A stretch of 64,000 nucleotides of DNA from Pseudarthrobacter phenanthrenivorans (GCF_000813845.1 NZ_JWTB01000042.1:1-64000); one strand, 5' to 3'. Numbered from the stretch's first letter, positions 18,586-27,777 are shown. Notes: generated by a model not told the origin, from the letters alone. Made by a program: numbers and translations.

Positions 18586-18969
18586 ATGAGCCTGCGCATC
18601 CAAGCCCTTGCCATCGATTCGACCGACCCCCGCGTTCCCGCGGCCTTTTGGGAACAGGCGCTCGGATGGCGCCGCACCCATGAAGAGGACGACGAGATCG
18701 TGCTGGAGCCGCCGGCAGGCAGCGCCGGGGACGGCGGGCTGCCCGACCTGCTCTTCCTCAGGGTCCCGGAGCAGAAGGAACTCAAGAACCGCCTCCACCT
18801 GGACCTGCGGCCCCAGGACCAGGACGCCGAAGTGGCGCGGCTGGAAGGGCTGGGCGCGCGGCAGATCTCCGTTGGCCAGGGCGCAGCGGCCACCTGGGTG
18901 GTCATGGCGGATCCGGACGGGAACGAGTTCTGCGTGCTGCGCGCCCTGGATCCGGAGGAATCTGCCTAG
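18586..18969 (+). CDS. VOC family protein
   Basis: 127-residue single-domain glyoxalase-like protein: MSLRIQALAIDSTDP, FWEQALGW and a DPDGNEFCVL ending typical of the glyoxalase-like VOC subset. Substrate unknown. The ATG at 18586 begins the family similarity. Its TAG stop shares the palindrome CTAG with the stop of the convergent yccF gene. Confidence 0.8.
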   Translation: MSLRIQALAIDSTDPRVPAAFWEQALGWRRTHEEDDEIVLEPPAGSAGDGGLPDLLFLRVPEQKELKNRLHLDLRPQDQDAEVARLEGLGARQISVGQGAAATWVVMADPDGNEFCVLRALDPEESA

Positions 18970-19382
18970 CGGTAGGTCCTGGCGGGGTAGTTGCTCACGA
19001 ACGGCGTGCTGGTGGGCACGATCTGCTTGCCCAGCGGCATCAGGGAAACCGGGATGAGCTTGAGGTTGGCGATGGCCAAGGGGATACCAATGATGGTCAC
19101 TGCCATGGCGAAGGCCGTGACTACGTGCCCGATGGCGATCCAGATGCCGGCGACCAGCAGCCAGATCACATTTCCCAGCAGGGAGAAGACACCGGTTCCG
19201 CCCGGCTTGTCCACCACCATGCGGCCAAAGGGCCACAGGGTGTAGGCGGCGATACGGAACGAGGCAATGCCCCACGGAATGGTGACGATGAGCAGGCAGC
19301 AGACCACGCCGGCGAGGAAATACCCAAGGGCGAGCCACAAGCCGCCGAAAACCAGCCAAATGACGTTCAGGAGTGTCTTCAT
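18966..19382 (-). CDS. YccF family membrane protein
   Basis: 138-residue inner-membrane protein with two repeats of a YccF (DUF307) motif: residues 1-50 contain LLNVIWLVFGGLWLALGYF and 68-115 contain LLGNVIWLLVAGIWIAIGH. The repeats are followed by PWGIA and PLAIA segments. Function unknown. Start at 19382. Stop overlaps that of the VOC gene by four bases. Confidence 0.85.
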   Translation of the reverse strand: MKTLLNVIWLVFGGLWLALGYFLAGVVCCLLIVTIPWGIASFRIAAYTLWPFGRMVVDKPGGTGVFSLLGNVIWLLVAGIWIAIGHVVTAFAMAVTIIGIPLAIANLKLIPVSLMPLGKQIVPTSTPFVSNYPARTYR

Positions 19383-19473
19383 GCACCCATTCTGCCCCCA
19401 CCCCGGCGGCATATGGGTGGGGGATGTCCCTGATCCTGCCCTGATCCGCGGCGTCCTTGCCGGCGGGTCCGTG

Positions 19474-20085
19474 CTAAACCGTTGCGGCCGCCTTTGCGGC
19501 ATGCACGAACGCCCGGATCTTGGCCGGGTCCTTCACGCCGCGGGAGGCCTCGACACCAGAGGACACGTCCACTCCCCAGGCGTGTGCTGCCGCTGAGGCC
19601 TGGGCCACATTGGCAGCGTCGAGGCCGCCGGCAAGGAGCCAGTCCCTGCCTTTCAGCGCCGGCAGTGCAGCCACGGAAGCGTAGTCCCAGGACTCGCCCG
19701 AGCCGGGCACGGAGGCGTCGATCAGGAGCAGGTCCTCGCCCCAGTCTTCAAACTCATCGGGGCCGGCACCCATGGTGATGGCCCTGACCAGCTTCATGCC
19801 GGCGTCGTGCACTGTTGCCACGTCAGCACGGGACCGGGTGCCATGAAGCTGGATCCACTGCAGGCCGGCCGCCCGGGCGATGGCGAGGGCATCTGCCACG
19901 GGCTCGTCACGGAACACGGCAATGGGGGAAACTCCGGCGGGTACCCCGGACAGCAGGGATGCCACCTGCGACGGCGAGACCACGCGCGGGCTGGCGGTGA
20001 GGACAAACCCGACGGCGTCCGCGCCGGCGTCCACTGCCTCGCGCACCGATTCCGGCGTACTGAGACCACACACTTTGACGAACAT
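19474..20085 (-). CDS. trpF: phosphoribosylanthranilate isomerase
   Basis: 203-residue TIM-barrel enzyme of tryptophan synthesis that isomerises phosphoribosylanthranilate to CdRP. The general base is in VKVCGLS (Cys6), the general acid in LLIDASVPG, and the phosphate site in LAGGLDAANV and GVDVSSGVE. ATG at 20085 follows AAGGAG. It stands alone, away from any trp gene in the window. Many actinobacteria rely on bifunctional PriA for this step, so a separate trpF is noteworthy. Confidence 0.92.
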   Translation of the reverse strand: MFVKVCGLSTPESVREAVDAGADAVGFVLTASPRVVSPSQVASLLSGVPAGVSPIAVFRDEPVADALAIARAAGLQWIQLHGTRSRADVATVHDAGMKLVRAITMGAGPDEFEDWGEDLLLIDASVPGSGESWDYASVAALPALKGRDWLLAGGLDAANVAQASAAAHAWGVDVSSGVEASRGVKDPAKIRAFVHAAKAAATV

Positions 20086-20189
20086 TCCCGGGCTCCTTCA
20101 GGCTGTTTTCGTGTTGACCCCCCGGAGGAGAGTAGCAGGGCCGGGGCGCATCTGCGATGCCGGCCACGGAGGGGAACTAGGCTGGGCTG

Positions 20190-20759
20190 ATGCAGATCAT
20201 CCGCTTCGCTGAGCTCAAGGCCGAACCGTGGCGCAACGGCGGCGGGGTGACCCGTGAAATCGCCCGCCAGGAATCCGAAGACGGCGGCTGGAACTGGCGG
20301 GTGAGCATCGCAGACGTGGCCAAGGCAGGAGACTTTTCCGCCTTCCCCGGCATGGAGCGGGTGCTGACGGTCATCGAAGGTGAACTGCTGGTCCTCACCG
20401 TGGACGGGGCAGAGCACCCGATGGAAAAGTACCGGCCTTTCCGGTTCGATGGCGGTGCGGCCACTATGGCGAAGCTCCCCACCGGCGACATCCGCGACCT
20501 CAACGTCATCACCCGCACGGCCGCGTGCAAGGGCTACACCTCCATCATCGAGCTGTCCAAAAAGCGCGCCCACCCGCTCTTCGAGGGGCAGTTGGGGGTG
20601 CTGCTGCAGGGACAGGCAGTGGCCAGCGAAGGCGGGGCGGAGCCAGTGGAGCTTGGCCGGTATGACGCGGTGGCCGGCTCGGACGGCACCTCTCCCGAGA
20701 TCCTGGGCCGCGGCTTTCTGGCGGTGGTCTCGGTCGATCCAGTCACGGCCGCGGACTGA
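20190..20759 (+). CDS. HutD family protein
   Basis: 189-residue cupin-fold protein of the HutD/Ves family (DUF886). The family signature W(R)NGGGVTREIA is at residues 13-24 and WRVSIADVAKAGDFSAFPG follows. HutD is thought to limit histidine utilisation in Pseudomonas; no hut gene is visible here. It is divergent from trpF with 104 bases between, and its 3' end overlaps the convergent Gfo/Idh gene by 17 bases. Confidence 0.85.
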   Translation: MQIIRFAELKAEPWRNGGGVTREIARQESEDGGWNWRVSIADVAKAGDFSAFPGMERVLTVIEGELLVLTVDGAEHPMEKYRPFRFDGGAATMAKLPTGDIRDLNVITRTAACKGYTSIIELSKKRAHPLFEGQLGVLLQGQAVASEGGAEPVELGRYDAVAGSDGTSPEILGRGFLAVVSVDPVTAAD

Positions 20760-22056
20760 ATTCCTCCACCCGTACCACCGCATCCCTCCTGCGCGCTTCC
20801 TCGGCCGCAAACACCACGGCGTGGCTGACCAGCGACTCTTCCAGCCCCGACACCACCCCCGACCAGTCACCCCGGGCGAGGGCCGTGACCCAGGCCTGCA
20901 CCAGTCCCCTGTCGCCCCCTTCATGCTTTTCACCGGCCAGCCGGGGAGCAGTCGCGGGGACCGAGTGAGCAGTGGTTGTTCCGGTGAGGAAGTCATGGAC
21001 CGAGATGCTGCCCGCCTCGACGGAGATCTCACCGTGGCTGCCGAAGATCCTGGTGCGGCGCGGTCCCGCGGCCGTGAAGGCCGTAGCGGTGAATGAAGCG
21101 GTGGTGCCGTCCTGGTAGTCGATGTTCACCAGCTGGTGGTCCACCACGTCGTTGTCCGCGAAGTAGACGCATCGTCCGTAGGGTCCTGTTGCCAGCGCCT
21201 GCCACAACGATTCCCGGGTTCCGCCGGGATCCACGACGTCGGCAAAGTAGGCCCTCGCCGGATCCGCTGTGATGCCATCCGGCGGCCGGCCTGCTCCATA
21301 GATCCGCAGGGCGGAATAGGGGCAGCGGGGTTCTGCGGGGCAGCCGGTGCAGCGCCCTGAGGCGCCTTCGGGTGCCTCCTCCGGCCGGAAATGCGAGAGC
21401 CTTCCGAAGGAGGACACCCGCACCGGCCGGCTCCCGATGACAAAGGAGAGCCAGTCGACGTCGTGCGTGCACTTGGCCAGCAGGAATGGGCTGGATTCGT
21501 CCTCCCGCCGCCAGTTCCCGCGGACGTAGGAGTGCGCGAAGTGCCAGAACCCGACGGGCTCCAGGTGCTGGACGGAGATGACGCGGCCAATGGCGCCGGC
21601 GGACAGGAGTTGCCGCAGCAGCGCGGTCTGCGGGGTGTAGCGCAGGACGTGGCAGACCGTCGCCGTGATCCCGGATTCGCGCTGCAGCCGCGCCAGTTCC
21701 GCGCAGCCGGCAGCGTCCCCCGCCACCGGCTTCTCCAGGAGGACCGGATAGCCGTGCGCTGCGGCGGCGGCGAACGGCTCCACGTGTTCACGGTCCGGGG
21801 TGGCGATGATGATGCCGTCAGCCGGGAGCCGGGTGTTGAGCATGGCCTGCCAGTCCGCGAACAGCCCTCCGTCCGGGACGCCGAGCTCGGCCGCGAGGCT
21901 TTCGCGCAGCAGCCGGCGCGGCTCCGCGACCCCCACGATGGTGGCCTGGCCGGTGTCAACCGCGAGCCGGGCGTAGGCGGAGCCGCGCGCACCTGCGCCG
22001 GCCACCAGGAGGCGCACGGGTGGCCCGGGGTGGGCAACGGGCGGCGGGGCCTCCAC
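20743..22056 (-). CDS. Gfo/Idh/MocA family oxidoreductase
   Basis: 437-residue NAD(P)-dependent sugar oxidoreductase. Rossmann motif LLVAGAGARGSAYARL near residue 17 and the catalytic-Lys motif EKPVAG (about residue 112). An unusual feature is the cysteine-rich insert CTGCPAEPRCPYSA around residues 235-250, which may hold a metal or a disulphide. GTG start three bases after the upstream GH63 gene. Last gene of the sugar operon, so its substrate is probably the sugar or sugar acid released by that enzyme. Confidence 0.85.
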   Translation of the reverse strand: MEAPPPVAHPGPPVRLLVAGAGARGSAYARLAVDTGQATIVGVAEPRRLLRESLAAELGVPDGGLFADWQAMLNTRLPADGIIIATPDREHVEPFAAAAAHGYPVLLEKPVAGDAAGCAELARLQRESGITATVCHVLRYTPQTALLRQLLSAGAIGRVISVQHLEPVGFWHFAHSYVRGNWRREDESSPFLLAKCTHDVDWLSFVIGSRPVRVSSFGRLSHFRPEEAPEGASGRCTGCPAEPRCPYSALRIYGAGRPPDGITADPARAYFADVVDPGGTRESLWQALATGPYGRCVYFADNDVVDHQLVNIDYQDGTTASFTATAFTAAGPRRTRIFGSHGEISVEAGSISVHDFLTGTTTAHSVPATAPRLAGEKHEGGDRGLVQAWVTALARGDWSGVVSGLEESLVSHAVVFAAEEARRRDAVVRVEEFSPRP

Positions 22057-22059
22057 CGG

Positions 22060-23415
22060 TCAGCCCCCGCCTGGATCGGCGAGCCACTCCAGCGCCACGG
22101 CCGCCGTCCAGGACTGGTCCATGCTGCCCAGCGGCTCGCCGGTGAACGGCTCGTAATACTCCGCGAAGTGGCCTTCCATCAGCTGGGCAAGGGAGGCTTC
22201 CCGCAGCCGCCGGTACCGCATGTCGTCGCCGCGCCTGCGCAGGCATTCCGCCAGGTACCAGTTCATGACGGGCCAGACGGGCCCCCGCCAGTATTGCCGT
22301 GGCCTAAGGCCCCCGTAGGTGGTGGAAGTTGAGGCCGGCAGCGGGAAGGCAAGCCGGGGGTCTCCGGTCCAGTCCGGCCCCTCGAAGATCTCCAGTTGGC
22401 GCCGCAGCAGGGGCCCGTCCGCTGTGGAGATCAACGGAGCGAACCCTGCCATGGTCGGCAGCCCGATCCATTCGCCGGTCAGCACGTCCCGGTCCCGGGC
22501 CAGCCCTGTTCCTTCATCGACGGAGGCATCCACGCCGTCCCGGAACTCCCGGGCCCATTCCCGCAGCCGGGCCGCGTCCCCGCGCAGGCCGATGTGTTCC
22601 GCCAGCACGGCCAGGTCCTCGTTGGCCGCCGCGAAGATGGCGGACATGAATACGTCCTTAACCTGGAAGTCCATCACGTCCGGAAGCCGGGCATCGTCGA
22701 ACCGGACATCGGCCATCTGCTTCACCAGCCAGAGGTACCTGGCGTACTCCTCGTCACTGGGGCGCTGGCTCCGGTCCGTGACCTTCAGCGTGTCCGTCCG
22801 GACGAAGGGCTCCATGTCGCCGGGCCGGACCCTCGAGTAGGGGCCGTCGAACCGGGGCGAGTTGTCCATCCCGGACTCCCAGCCGTGATAGATGGTGAGC
22901 AGCCCGGAGCCGTCGGCGCCGCGGCTGCCGCGGAGCCAGGCGTGCCAGCGGATCCATTGCGGCAACGTGCGCCGGATGAAGTCTTCGGCGAGCCGGGCGT
23001 CCCCGCCGCCGGCCGCCGTCGCACGCTCCACGATGCGGCGCAGCAGCGTGGCATGGACGGGTGGCTGGCAGATACCGCTCGACTGGACCCCTTCGGGGGA
23101 CACCCCGCGGGTGCCCCACCGCTCGACGTCCGGGAAGTAGCCGGGCACATTGGAGAAGACAATGTGCGGAATCATCCCGCTCTTCCACTGCGCCGCGATC
23201 AGGTGGTCCAGTTCCTGCAGGGCCCTTTCCACGCTCATGGTGGACAGGCCGGTGGCCACAAAGGCAGCATCCCAGCTCCACATGTGCGGGTAGAGGTTCG
23301 GTGCTGCGGTGACCATGGTGCCGAGGTCATTCGCGGCCAGGACATCCCTGGCCCGCCGGCCCATGTCCGCCAGGTCGCGGACCGGATAGCGCGTGGCGTC
23401 CGCCCCTGCCGTCAC
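22060..23415 (-). CDS. GH63 glucosylglycerate hydrolase-like enzyme
   Basis: 451-residue (alpha/alpha)6-barrel glycosidase of the MGH1/GH63 type. Length and motifs match mycobacterial glucosylglycerate hydrolase: WSWDAAF (46-52), QWKSGMIPHIVF, SSGICQPPV, WESGMDNSPRFDGPYS with candidate acid Asp184, and EYYEP with candidate base Glu419. Expected reaction: glucosylglycerate to glucose and glycerate; mannosylglycerate or a related glycoside is possible. It lacks a signal peptide, so it acts on imported substrate. GTG start overlaps the ABC ATPase stop (GTGA). Confidence 0.8.
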   Translation of the reverse strand: MTAGADATRYPVRDLADMGRRARDVLAANDLGTMVTAAPNLYPHMWSWDAAFVATGLSTMSVERALQELDHLIAAQWKSGMIPHIVFSNVPGYFPDVERWGTRGVSPEGVQSSGICQPPVHATLLRRIVERATAAGGGDARLAEDFIRRTLPQWIRWHAWLRGSRGADGSGLLTIYHGWESGMDNSPRFDGPYSRVRPGDMEPFVRTDTLKVTDRSQRPSDEEYARYLWLVKQMADVRFDDARLPDVMDFQVKDVFMSAIFAAANEDLAVLAEHIGLRGDAARLREWAREFRDGVDASVDEGTGLARDRDVLTGEWIGLPTMAGFAPLISTADGPLLRRQLEIFEGPDWTGDPRLAFPLPASTSTTYGGLRPRQYWRGPVWPVMNWYLAECLRRRGDDMRYRRLREASLAQLMEGHFAEYYEPFTGEPLGSMDQSWTAAVALEWLADPGGG

Positions 23416-24500
23416 GCCGTCAGCCCCAGTTGGGTTTCCGTATCAAAGAAGCGCAGGGCGCTTTGCTCAAAGAGCAGTCCCACGGTGTCGCCCGCCGACA
23501 CCCGCGCCGTGGAGGGCACCTGGACCTTGACGGCCTGGCCGCCCAGGTCCACGGTCAGCAGCGTGGCGTGCCCGAGCGGCTCCACCACCTCCACGCCCGC
23601 GTCAAGGGTACCCTCCGAGCCGGGCTGCGCAAGGGAAATGTTCTCTGCCCGGATGCCCACCATCACCGGGGCGCCACCCGTCCGCGCCGCTGCCCGGGCA
23701 AGGAATTCCGGTGCCGCGATGCTTTGGCCGCCCACTTCCAGGGCCCCCTGCGGGGTGATGCGTCCGTCCAGGAAGTTCATTGGCGGTGAGCCGATGAAAC
23801 CGCCCACAAAGCGGTCCGCCGGCTCCTCATACACCGTAATTGGATGGCCGAGCTGGGCGATCTGGCCTTTCTTCATCACGGCAACCCGGTCCGAGAGGCT
23901 CATTGCCTCAACCTGGTCGTGGGTGACATAGAGGGTGGTGGAACCGAGCTGCTGGACGATTTTCTTCAGCTCGGCACGGAAGTCCAGGCGCAGGAGGGCG
24001 TCAAGGTTGGACAGGGGCTCGTCCATGAGCAGCACGTCGGCGTCCATGACGATGGCGCGGGCCACGGCAACGCGCTGCCGCTGGCCGCCGGAGAGCTGGG
24101 CGGGATACCGGTCCAGGTAGGGGCTGAGCTGCAGCAGGTCCGCCGCCCAGGCCACCTTCCGTTCGATCTCCTCCCGCGGGAGCTTCTTCATCATCAGCCC
24201 GAACGCGATGTTCGTCCGGACCATGCGGTGCGGGAAGACGGCGTAGGACTGGAACACCATGGAAAGGTTGCGGTCCTGCGGCGGCAGGTAGGTCACGTCC
24301 CTGCCGCCGATGGCGATGCTGCCCTGGTCCGGGAAGTCCAGGCCTGCGACCATGCGGAGCAGGGTTGTCTTTCCGCAGCCGGAGGGCCCCAGCAGCACCA
24401 TGAACTCACCTTCGGCCACCTCCAGCGAAACGTTGTTGGTGGCCAGCTCAGTGCTGCCCGGGTAGGTCTTGTGCAGGCCCTTGATGGAGATGTCAGCCAT
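23412..24500 (-). CDS. sugar ABC transporter ATPase (MalK/UgpC type)
   Basis: 362-residue ATPase starting MADISIKGLHKTYPG. Walker A GPSGCGKTT, signature [15 protein letters not shown], Walker B VLLMDEPLSNLDA, switch VTHDQ, and a C-terminal TOBE regulatory domain (about 240-360), as in the MalK/UgpC group. It would energise the two permeases encoded just upstream. ATG 24500 chosen for the AGAGAGG site; an upstream frame extension to 24545 is unsupported. Confidence 0.9.
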   Translation of the reverse strand: MADISIKGLHKTYPGSTELATNNVSLEVAEGEFMVLLGPSGCGKTTLLRMVAGLDFPDQGSIAIGGRDVTYLPPQDRNLSMVFQSYAVFPHRMVRTNIAFGLMMKKLPREEIERKVAWAADLLQLSPYLDRYPAQLSGGQRQRVAVARAIVMDADVLLMDEPLSNLDALLRLDFRAELKKIVQQLGSTTLYVTHDQVEAMSLSDRVAVMKKGQIAQLGHPITVYEEPADRFVGGFIGSPPMNFLDGRITPQGALEVGGQSIAAPEFLARAAARTGGAPVMVGIRAENISLAQPGSEGTLDAGVEVVEPLGHATLLTVDLGGQAVKVQVPSTARVSAGDTVGLLFEQSALRFFDTETQLGLTA

Positions 24501-24523
24501 GGGACGGCCTCTCTGGGACGCGA

Positions 24524-25411
24524 TCAGCGGATGGTGGAGCCCCACATGTTGGTGAGGTAGCGGCGCATGAAGAAGATGAACACCAGGGCCGGGACCACCA
24601 GCAGGAAACCGCCGGCGAAGCGGTATGCCAATGGTGATTCGGAGAGGGAGCTAAGGACCTGGGCGGGAAGGGTGCGCTGGTTCAGGGTCAGGATCGATGC
24701 GCCCAGGACTTCGTTCCAGGACATGACGAAGGTGAAGATGGAGGCGGCCGCGATGCCGGGTATGGCCATGGGCAGGACCACTTTGACGAAGGCCTGCACG
24801 GGGCTGCAGCCGAAGATCCGCGCCGCCTCCTCCACATCCCGGGGCACGCCCAGGAACACCGAGGCGGTGATCAGGATGGTGGTGGGCAGGGCCAGGGCGG
24901 TGTGGAGCAGGACGACGGCGGGCACGCTGTCATACAGCCCCGTTTGCAGGAAGAGCTGGGCCAGCGGCACGGACAGCACGACGATCGGCAGGGCCCGGGT
25001 GAACAGCAGGAACAGCTGGTAGGGCTCGCGGCCGCGGAAGGCGAAGCGGGCCACCGCGTAGCCTGCGGGAACGCCGATCAGGAGCGACAACACCAGGGTG
25101 AACACGCCCACCTGGACGGAGTTGATGAGGCCGCCCAGGATGCCGGTGGACTGCAGGAACGTCTGCATGGTCTCGGTGGAGAAGTTGTCCGGGATGAAGC
25201 TGAGCGGAAACTTCTGCAGCGATTGCCGGCTGGACATTGCGGCCAGGGCAATCAGGTAGATGGGCACGGCCATGAACAGGGTGATCAGGATGCAGGCCAC
25301 CTGCAGCAGCACCCGGTTGCGGCGCTGCCGCGCAAGGGGCCTGCGGTCCACCCCCGGCTCGGGCCGGGCGGCCCCGGCAGCAGCAGTCCTTGATGTCGTG
25401 GCGTGGCTCAT
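24524..25411 (-). CDS. sugar ABC transporter permease (MalG type)
   Basis: 295-residue inner-membrane permease of the MalG family with six helices. EAA loop: EEAARIFGCSPVQAFVKVVLP. The cytoplasmic N-terminus is Ala/Arg-rich. ATG 25411 overlaps the stop of the partner permease (ATGA), and the ATPase follows 23 bases later. With the neighbouring lipoprotein it imports a small glycoside. Confidence 0.9.
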   Translation of the reverse strand: MSHATTSRTAAAGAARPEPGVDRRPLARQRRNRVLLQVACILITLFMAVPIYLIALAAMSSRQSLQKFPLSFIPDNFSTETMQTFLQSTGILGGLINSVQVGVFTLVLSLLIGVPAGYAVARFAFRGREPYQLFLLFTRALPIVVLSVPLAQLFLQTGLYDSVPAVVLLHTALALPTTILITASVFLGVPRDVEEAARIFGCSPVQAFVKVVLPMAIPGIAAASIFTFVMSWNEVLGASILTLNQRTLPAQVLSSLSESPLAYRFAGGFLLVVPALVFIFFMRRYLTNMWGSTIR

Positions 25412-26325
25412 CGCGCCGCCTCCGTCTGGTCCCTCAGGAGTTTCAGGTAGCCCACGGCGGTCACCATGGACACGGCCATGACCACCAGGGCAAGGGCCGA
25501 GGCCACGTTGGGGTCCTGCAGCCCGGTGTACCACCGGTACGTCTCGCCAACCACCAGCGGGAAGTTCTGGCCCGTGAGGGCGAGTGCCACCGCAAAGGTC
25601 TGGAAGGCCAGGATGGTCCGCAGGATCAGGGCCGTCTGGAGGCTGGGGCGCAGCAGCGGCAAGGTGACGTGCCACAGCCGGTTCCAGAAGCTGGCGCCGA
25701 AAACACCGGCCGCCTCCTCATAGTCCTTCGGGATGGACTGCAGCCCGGCCACGACGATGACGAACACCAGTGAAGTGGCGCGCCAGACTTCTGCGATGAG
25801 CACGGCACCGAACATGGACGGGTAGTTGTCATAGGCCAGCCACGAAACCGGCTGCACGCCAACAGACGCCAGGAGCGAGTTGAGGTAGCCGCGGTCCGTG
25901 AACACGGTCAGCCAGACCAGGCCGGCGGCGAGGTCGCTGACTGCCAGCGGGATGGCCCAGATGTAGAAGTAGGCAGACGCCCCCCGCGGCTTGGCCCGGA
26001 TCAGCAGGGCCATGGCCAGCGCCAGGACGAACTGGATGGGAATCATCACCACGATGAGCAGCAGCGTGTTGCCAACGGAGGACCAGAAGTAGGGGTCCTC
26101 TACCATCCGGGAGAAGTTGGCGGTGGTCAGGCCCTCCGGCCCACCGAAGGCCTGCAGGATGCCGCTGACCATCGGCCAGCCGAAGAGCAGCGTCATGAAC
26201 ACGATCGACGGGGCGATCAGCAGCAGTGCCGCCGGGTTTCCCTTCCGCCTGGGGGCACGGGCTTTGGGGCCGGCAGGGGGAACATGCGGCCTGGCGGCGG
26301 CCGGCGCATCCGGGGCGGCCATCAC
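25408..26325 (-). CDS. sugar ABC transporter permease (MalF type)
   Basis: 305-residue permease of the MalF/UgpA family: Pro-rich basic N-terminus, then about six helices (first AALLLIAPSIVFMTLLFGW). EAA loop: EEAAGVFGASFWNRLWHVTLP. Start is GTG 26325 or the adjacent ATG 26322; both overlap the stop of the solute-binding protein gene, so coupling is tight. Confidence 0.9.
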   Translation of the reverse strand: MMAAPDAPAAARPHVPPAGPKARAPRRKGNPAALLLIAPSIVFMTLLFGWPMVSGILQAFGGPEGLTTANFSRMVEDPYFWSSVGNTLLLIVVMIPIQFVLALAMALLIRAKPRGASAYFYIWAIPLAVSDLAAGLVWLTVFTDRGYLNSLLASVGVQPVSWLAYDNYPSMFGAVLIAEVWRATSLVFVIVVAGLQSIPKDYEEAAGVFGASFWNRLWHVTLPLLRPSLQTALILRTILAFQTFAVALALTGQNFPLVVGETYRWYTGLQDPNVASALALVVMAVSMVTAVGYLKLLRDQTEAAR

Positions 26326-27650
26326 GCGACCTTGCAGGGAGACATCTTGGGGTCAGGTGCCCAGCACGGGACGTTGAGGCTGTCCATGATCTTGGCCAGT
26401 TCCGCACCCTGCCGGTCCAGGGTGGCCTTGACGTCCGAGTTGTTCAGGCAGATTTCCTGGAAGCAGTTCTTGAAGAGCTGGGAGACCTGCGGGTCCTTGT
26501 CACCCAGGCCCACGGGCGGGAGCGCGAGCAGGGCATCGGAGGCTTCCTGCTGCGCCTTGACGGCCTTAGCTTCGAGGGCAACGCCGCCGGGGAGGTCTCC
26601 GCCGATGTCCGTTTTCACCACCGGGAAGAATGAGTTGGACTTCAGCGTCTCAATCTGTGCCTCGGGCTTGGACAGCGCCTTGATGAGGTCGAAGGCCTTG
26701 TCCTTCTCGGGGGAGCCCTTCGGCACCGCCATGCCGCCGACAATCAGGAGATAACCCCTGCCCTTGGGCCCTGAGGGGGCGGGAACCATCTGCCAGTCGT
26801 CCGGTTTGTCCTTGACGGCGTTGATCAGCCGCGCCACGTGGTCCCAGGCCACCAGGACCTCGCCGTTGCCCAGGGGCTCCTGCATGAAGTCGTAGTTGGT
26901 GGAGGCGGGGTTTGTATTGGCCCAGAGCTCGCGCATGTAGGTCCACGCGTTCACGGCATCCGGGTTGCGGAAGGTAGTGATCTGCCCGCCCGTGAAGCTC
27001 GGCAGCAGGAAGCCCTGGTAGAAGCGGTGGTGCAGTCCCTTGGGGCCGGCCGGCAGGCCGAAGACGGGGCGTCCGCTGGCGTCTTTGGCGGCCTTCGCCC
27101 ACGCCAGGTATTGGTCGTAGGTGAGCTTGTTGACGTCCGCTCCGGAGGGAAGCCACTGCAGCGCCTTCTTGTTGATGGCCAGCACGTACGTGGCCTGGAT
27201 CCAGGGGATGTACCGGGGAACGTCGGTGCCCAGTTTGGCCAGTTCGGCCACGTCCTTGGAGTAGCCGGCCGAGGACAGGTCATTCATCAGTGAACTGAGG
27301 TCCTCCAACTGCGAAGCGAAGGGGGCCAGGTCGCCGTGCAGCCCGCCGGCGATCCCCACTTCGACCTTTCCGGCGGCGAGCTGGGACTTCAGGGTGGTGT
27401 TGAAGACGCCCGTGTCGACGGGGTTGTAGGCCACGCTGATGTCCCCCGCGAATTTCTTGAGGGTGGCCTCGTACTTTTGGCGTTCCTCCACCGGTGCGAA
27501 CTGTGTGGAGAGGAAGCTGACCGAGCCCTTCCCGCCGCTTCCGCTGGTGTTGACCCCGCAGGCTGCCAGCACCGGTCCGGCAGCCAGTACCGTCAGGCCC
27601 CCCTTCAGCAACGTTCGCCGGCTCACGTCGTGGTGCGCGGTAACGGACAT
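26322..27650 (-). CDS. Tat-exported sugar-binding lipoprotein
   Basis: 442-residue extracellular solute-binding protein (family 1). The signal sequence has twin arginines (SRRTLLKGG, Arg11-Arg12) and a lipobox LAAC with Cys31, so it is probably exported folded by Tat and lipid-anchored. First gene of the six-gene operon with two permeases, ATPase, GH63 enzyme and oxidoreductase. The predicted ligand is a small glycoside such as glucosylglycerate. Its promoter faces the ROK regulator across a short gap with a perfect palindrome. Confidence 0.88.
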   Translation of the reverse strand: MSVTAHHDVSRRTLLKGGLTVLAAGPVLAACGVNTSGSGGKGSVSFLSTQFAPVEERQKYEATLKKFAGDISVAYNPVDTGVFNTTLKSQLAAGKVEVGIAGGLHGDLAPFASQLEDLSSLMNDLSSAGYSKDVAELAKLGTDVPRYIPWIQATYVLAINKKALQWLPSGADVNKLTYDQYLAWAKAAKDASGRPVFGLPAGPKGLHHRFYQGFLLPSFTGGQITTFRNPDAVNAWTYMRELWANTNPASTNYDFMQEPLGNGEVLVAWDHVARLINAVKDKPDDWQMVPAPSGPKGRGYLLIVGGMAVPKGSPEKDKAFDLIKALSKPEAQIETLKSNSFFPVVKTDIGGDLPGGVALEAKAVKAQQEASDALLALPPVGLGDKDPQVSQLFKNCFQEICLNNSDVKATLDRQGAELAKIMDSLNVPCWAPDPKMSPCKVA

Positions 27651-27691
27651 TAGAGCCTCCTGGGGGTGAGGGCTGCTAGGTTTTTTGTCTG

Positions 27692-27703
27692 ATGATCGAT
27701 CAT
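27692..27703. promoter_or_regulatory. palindromic operator between sugar operon and ROK gene
   Basis: Perfect 12-base palindrome ATGATCGATCAT, the clearest symmetric site in the 127-base divergent gap. It lies 42 bases upstream of the solute-binding protein start and 75 upstream of the ROK start. The likely binder is the ROK regulator itself, inferred from position. Confidence 0.6.
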
Positions 27704-27777
27704 AATTGTGTGGTGCAAATCACGTCAATGACCAGGGCTGCCGGCCGCGCGCCCGCCCTGGAGAGGAAACCGGGCCG

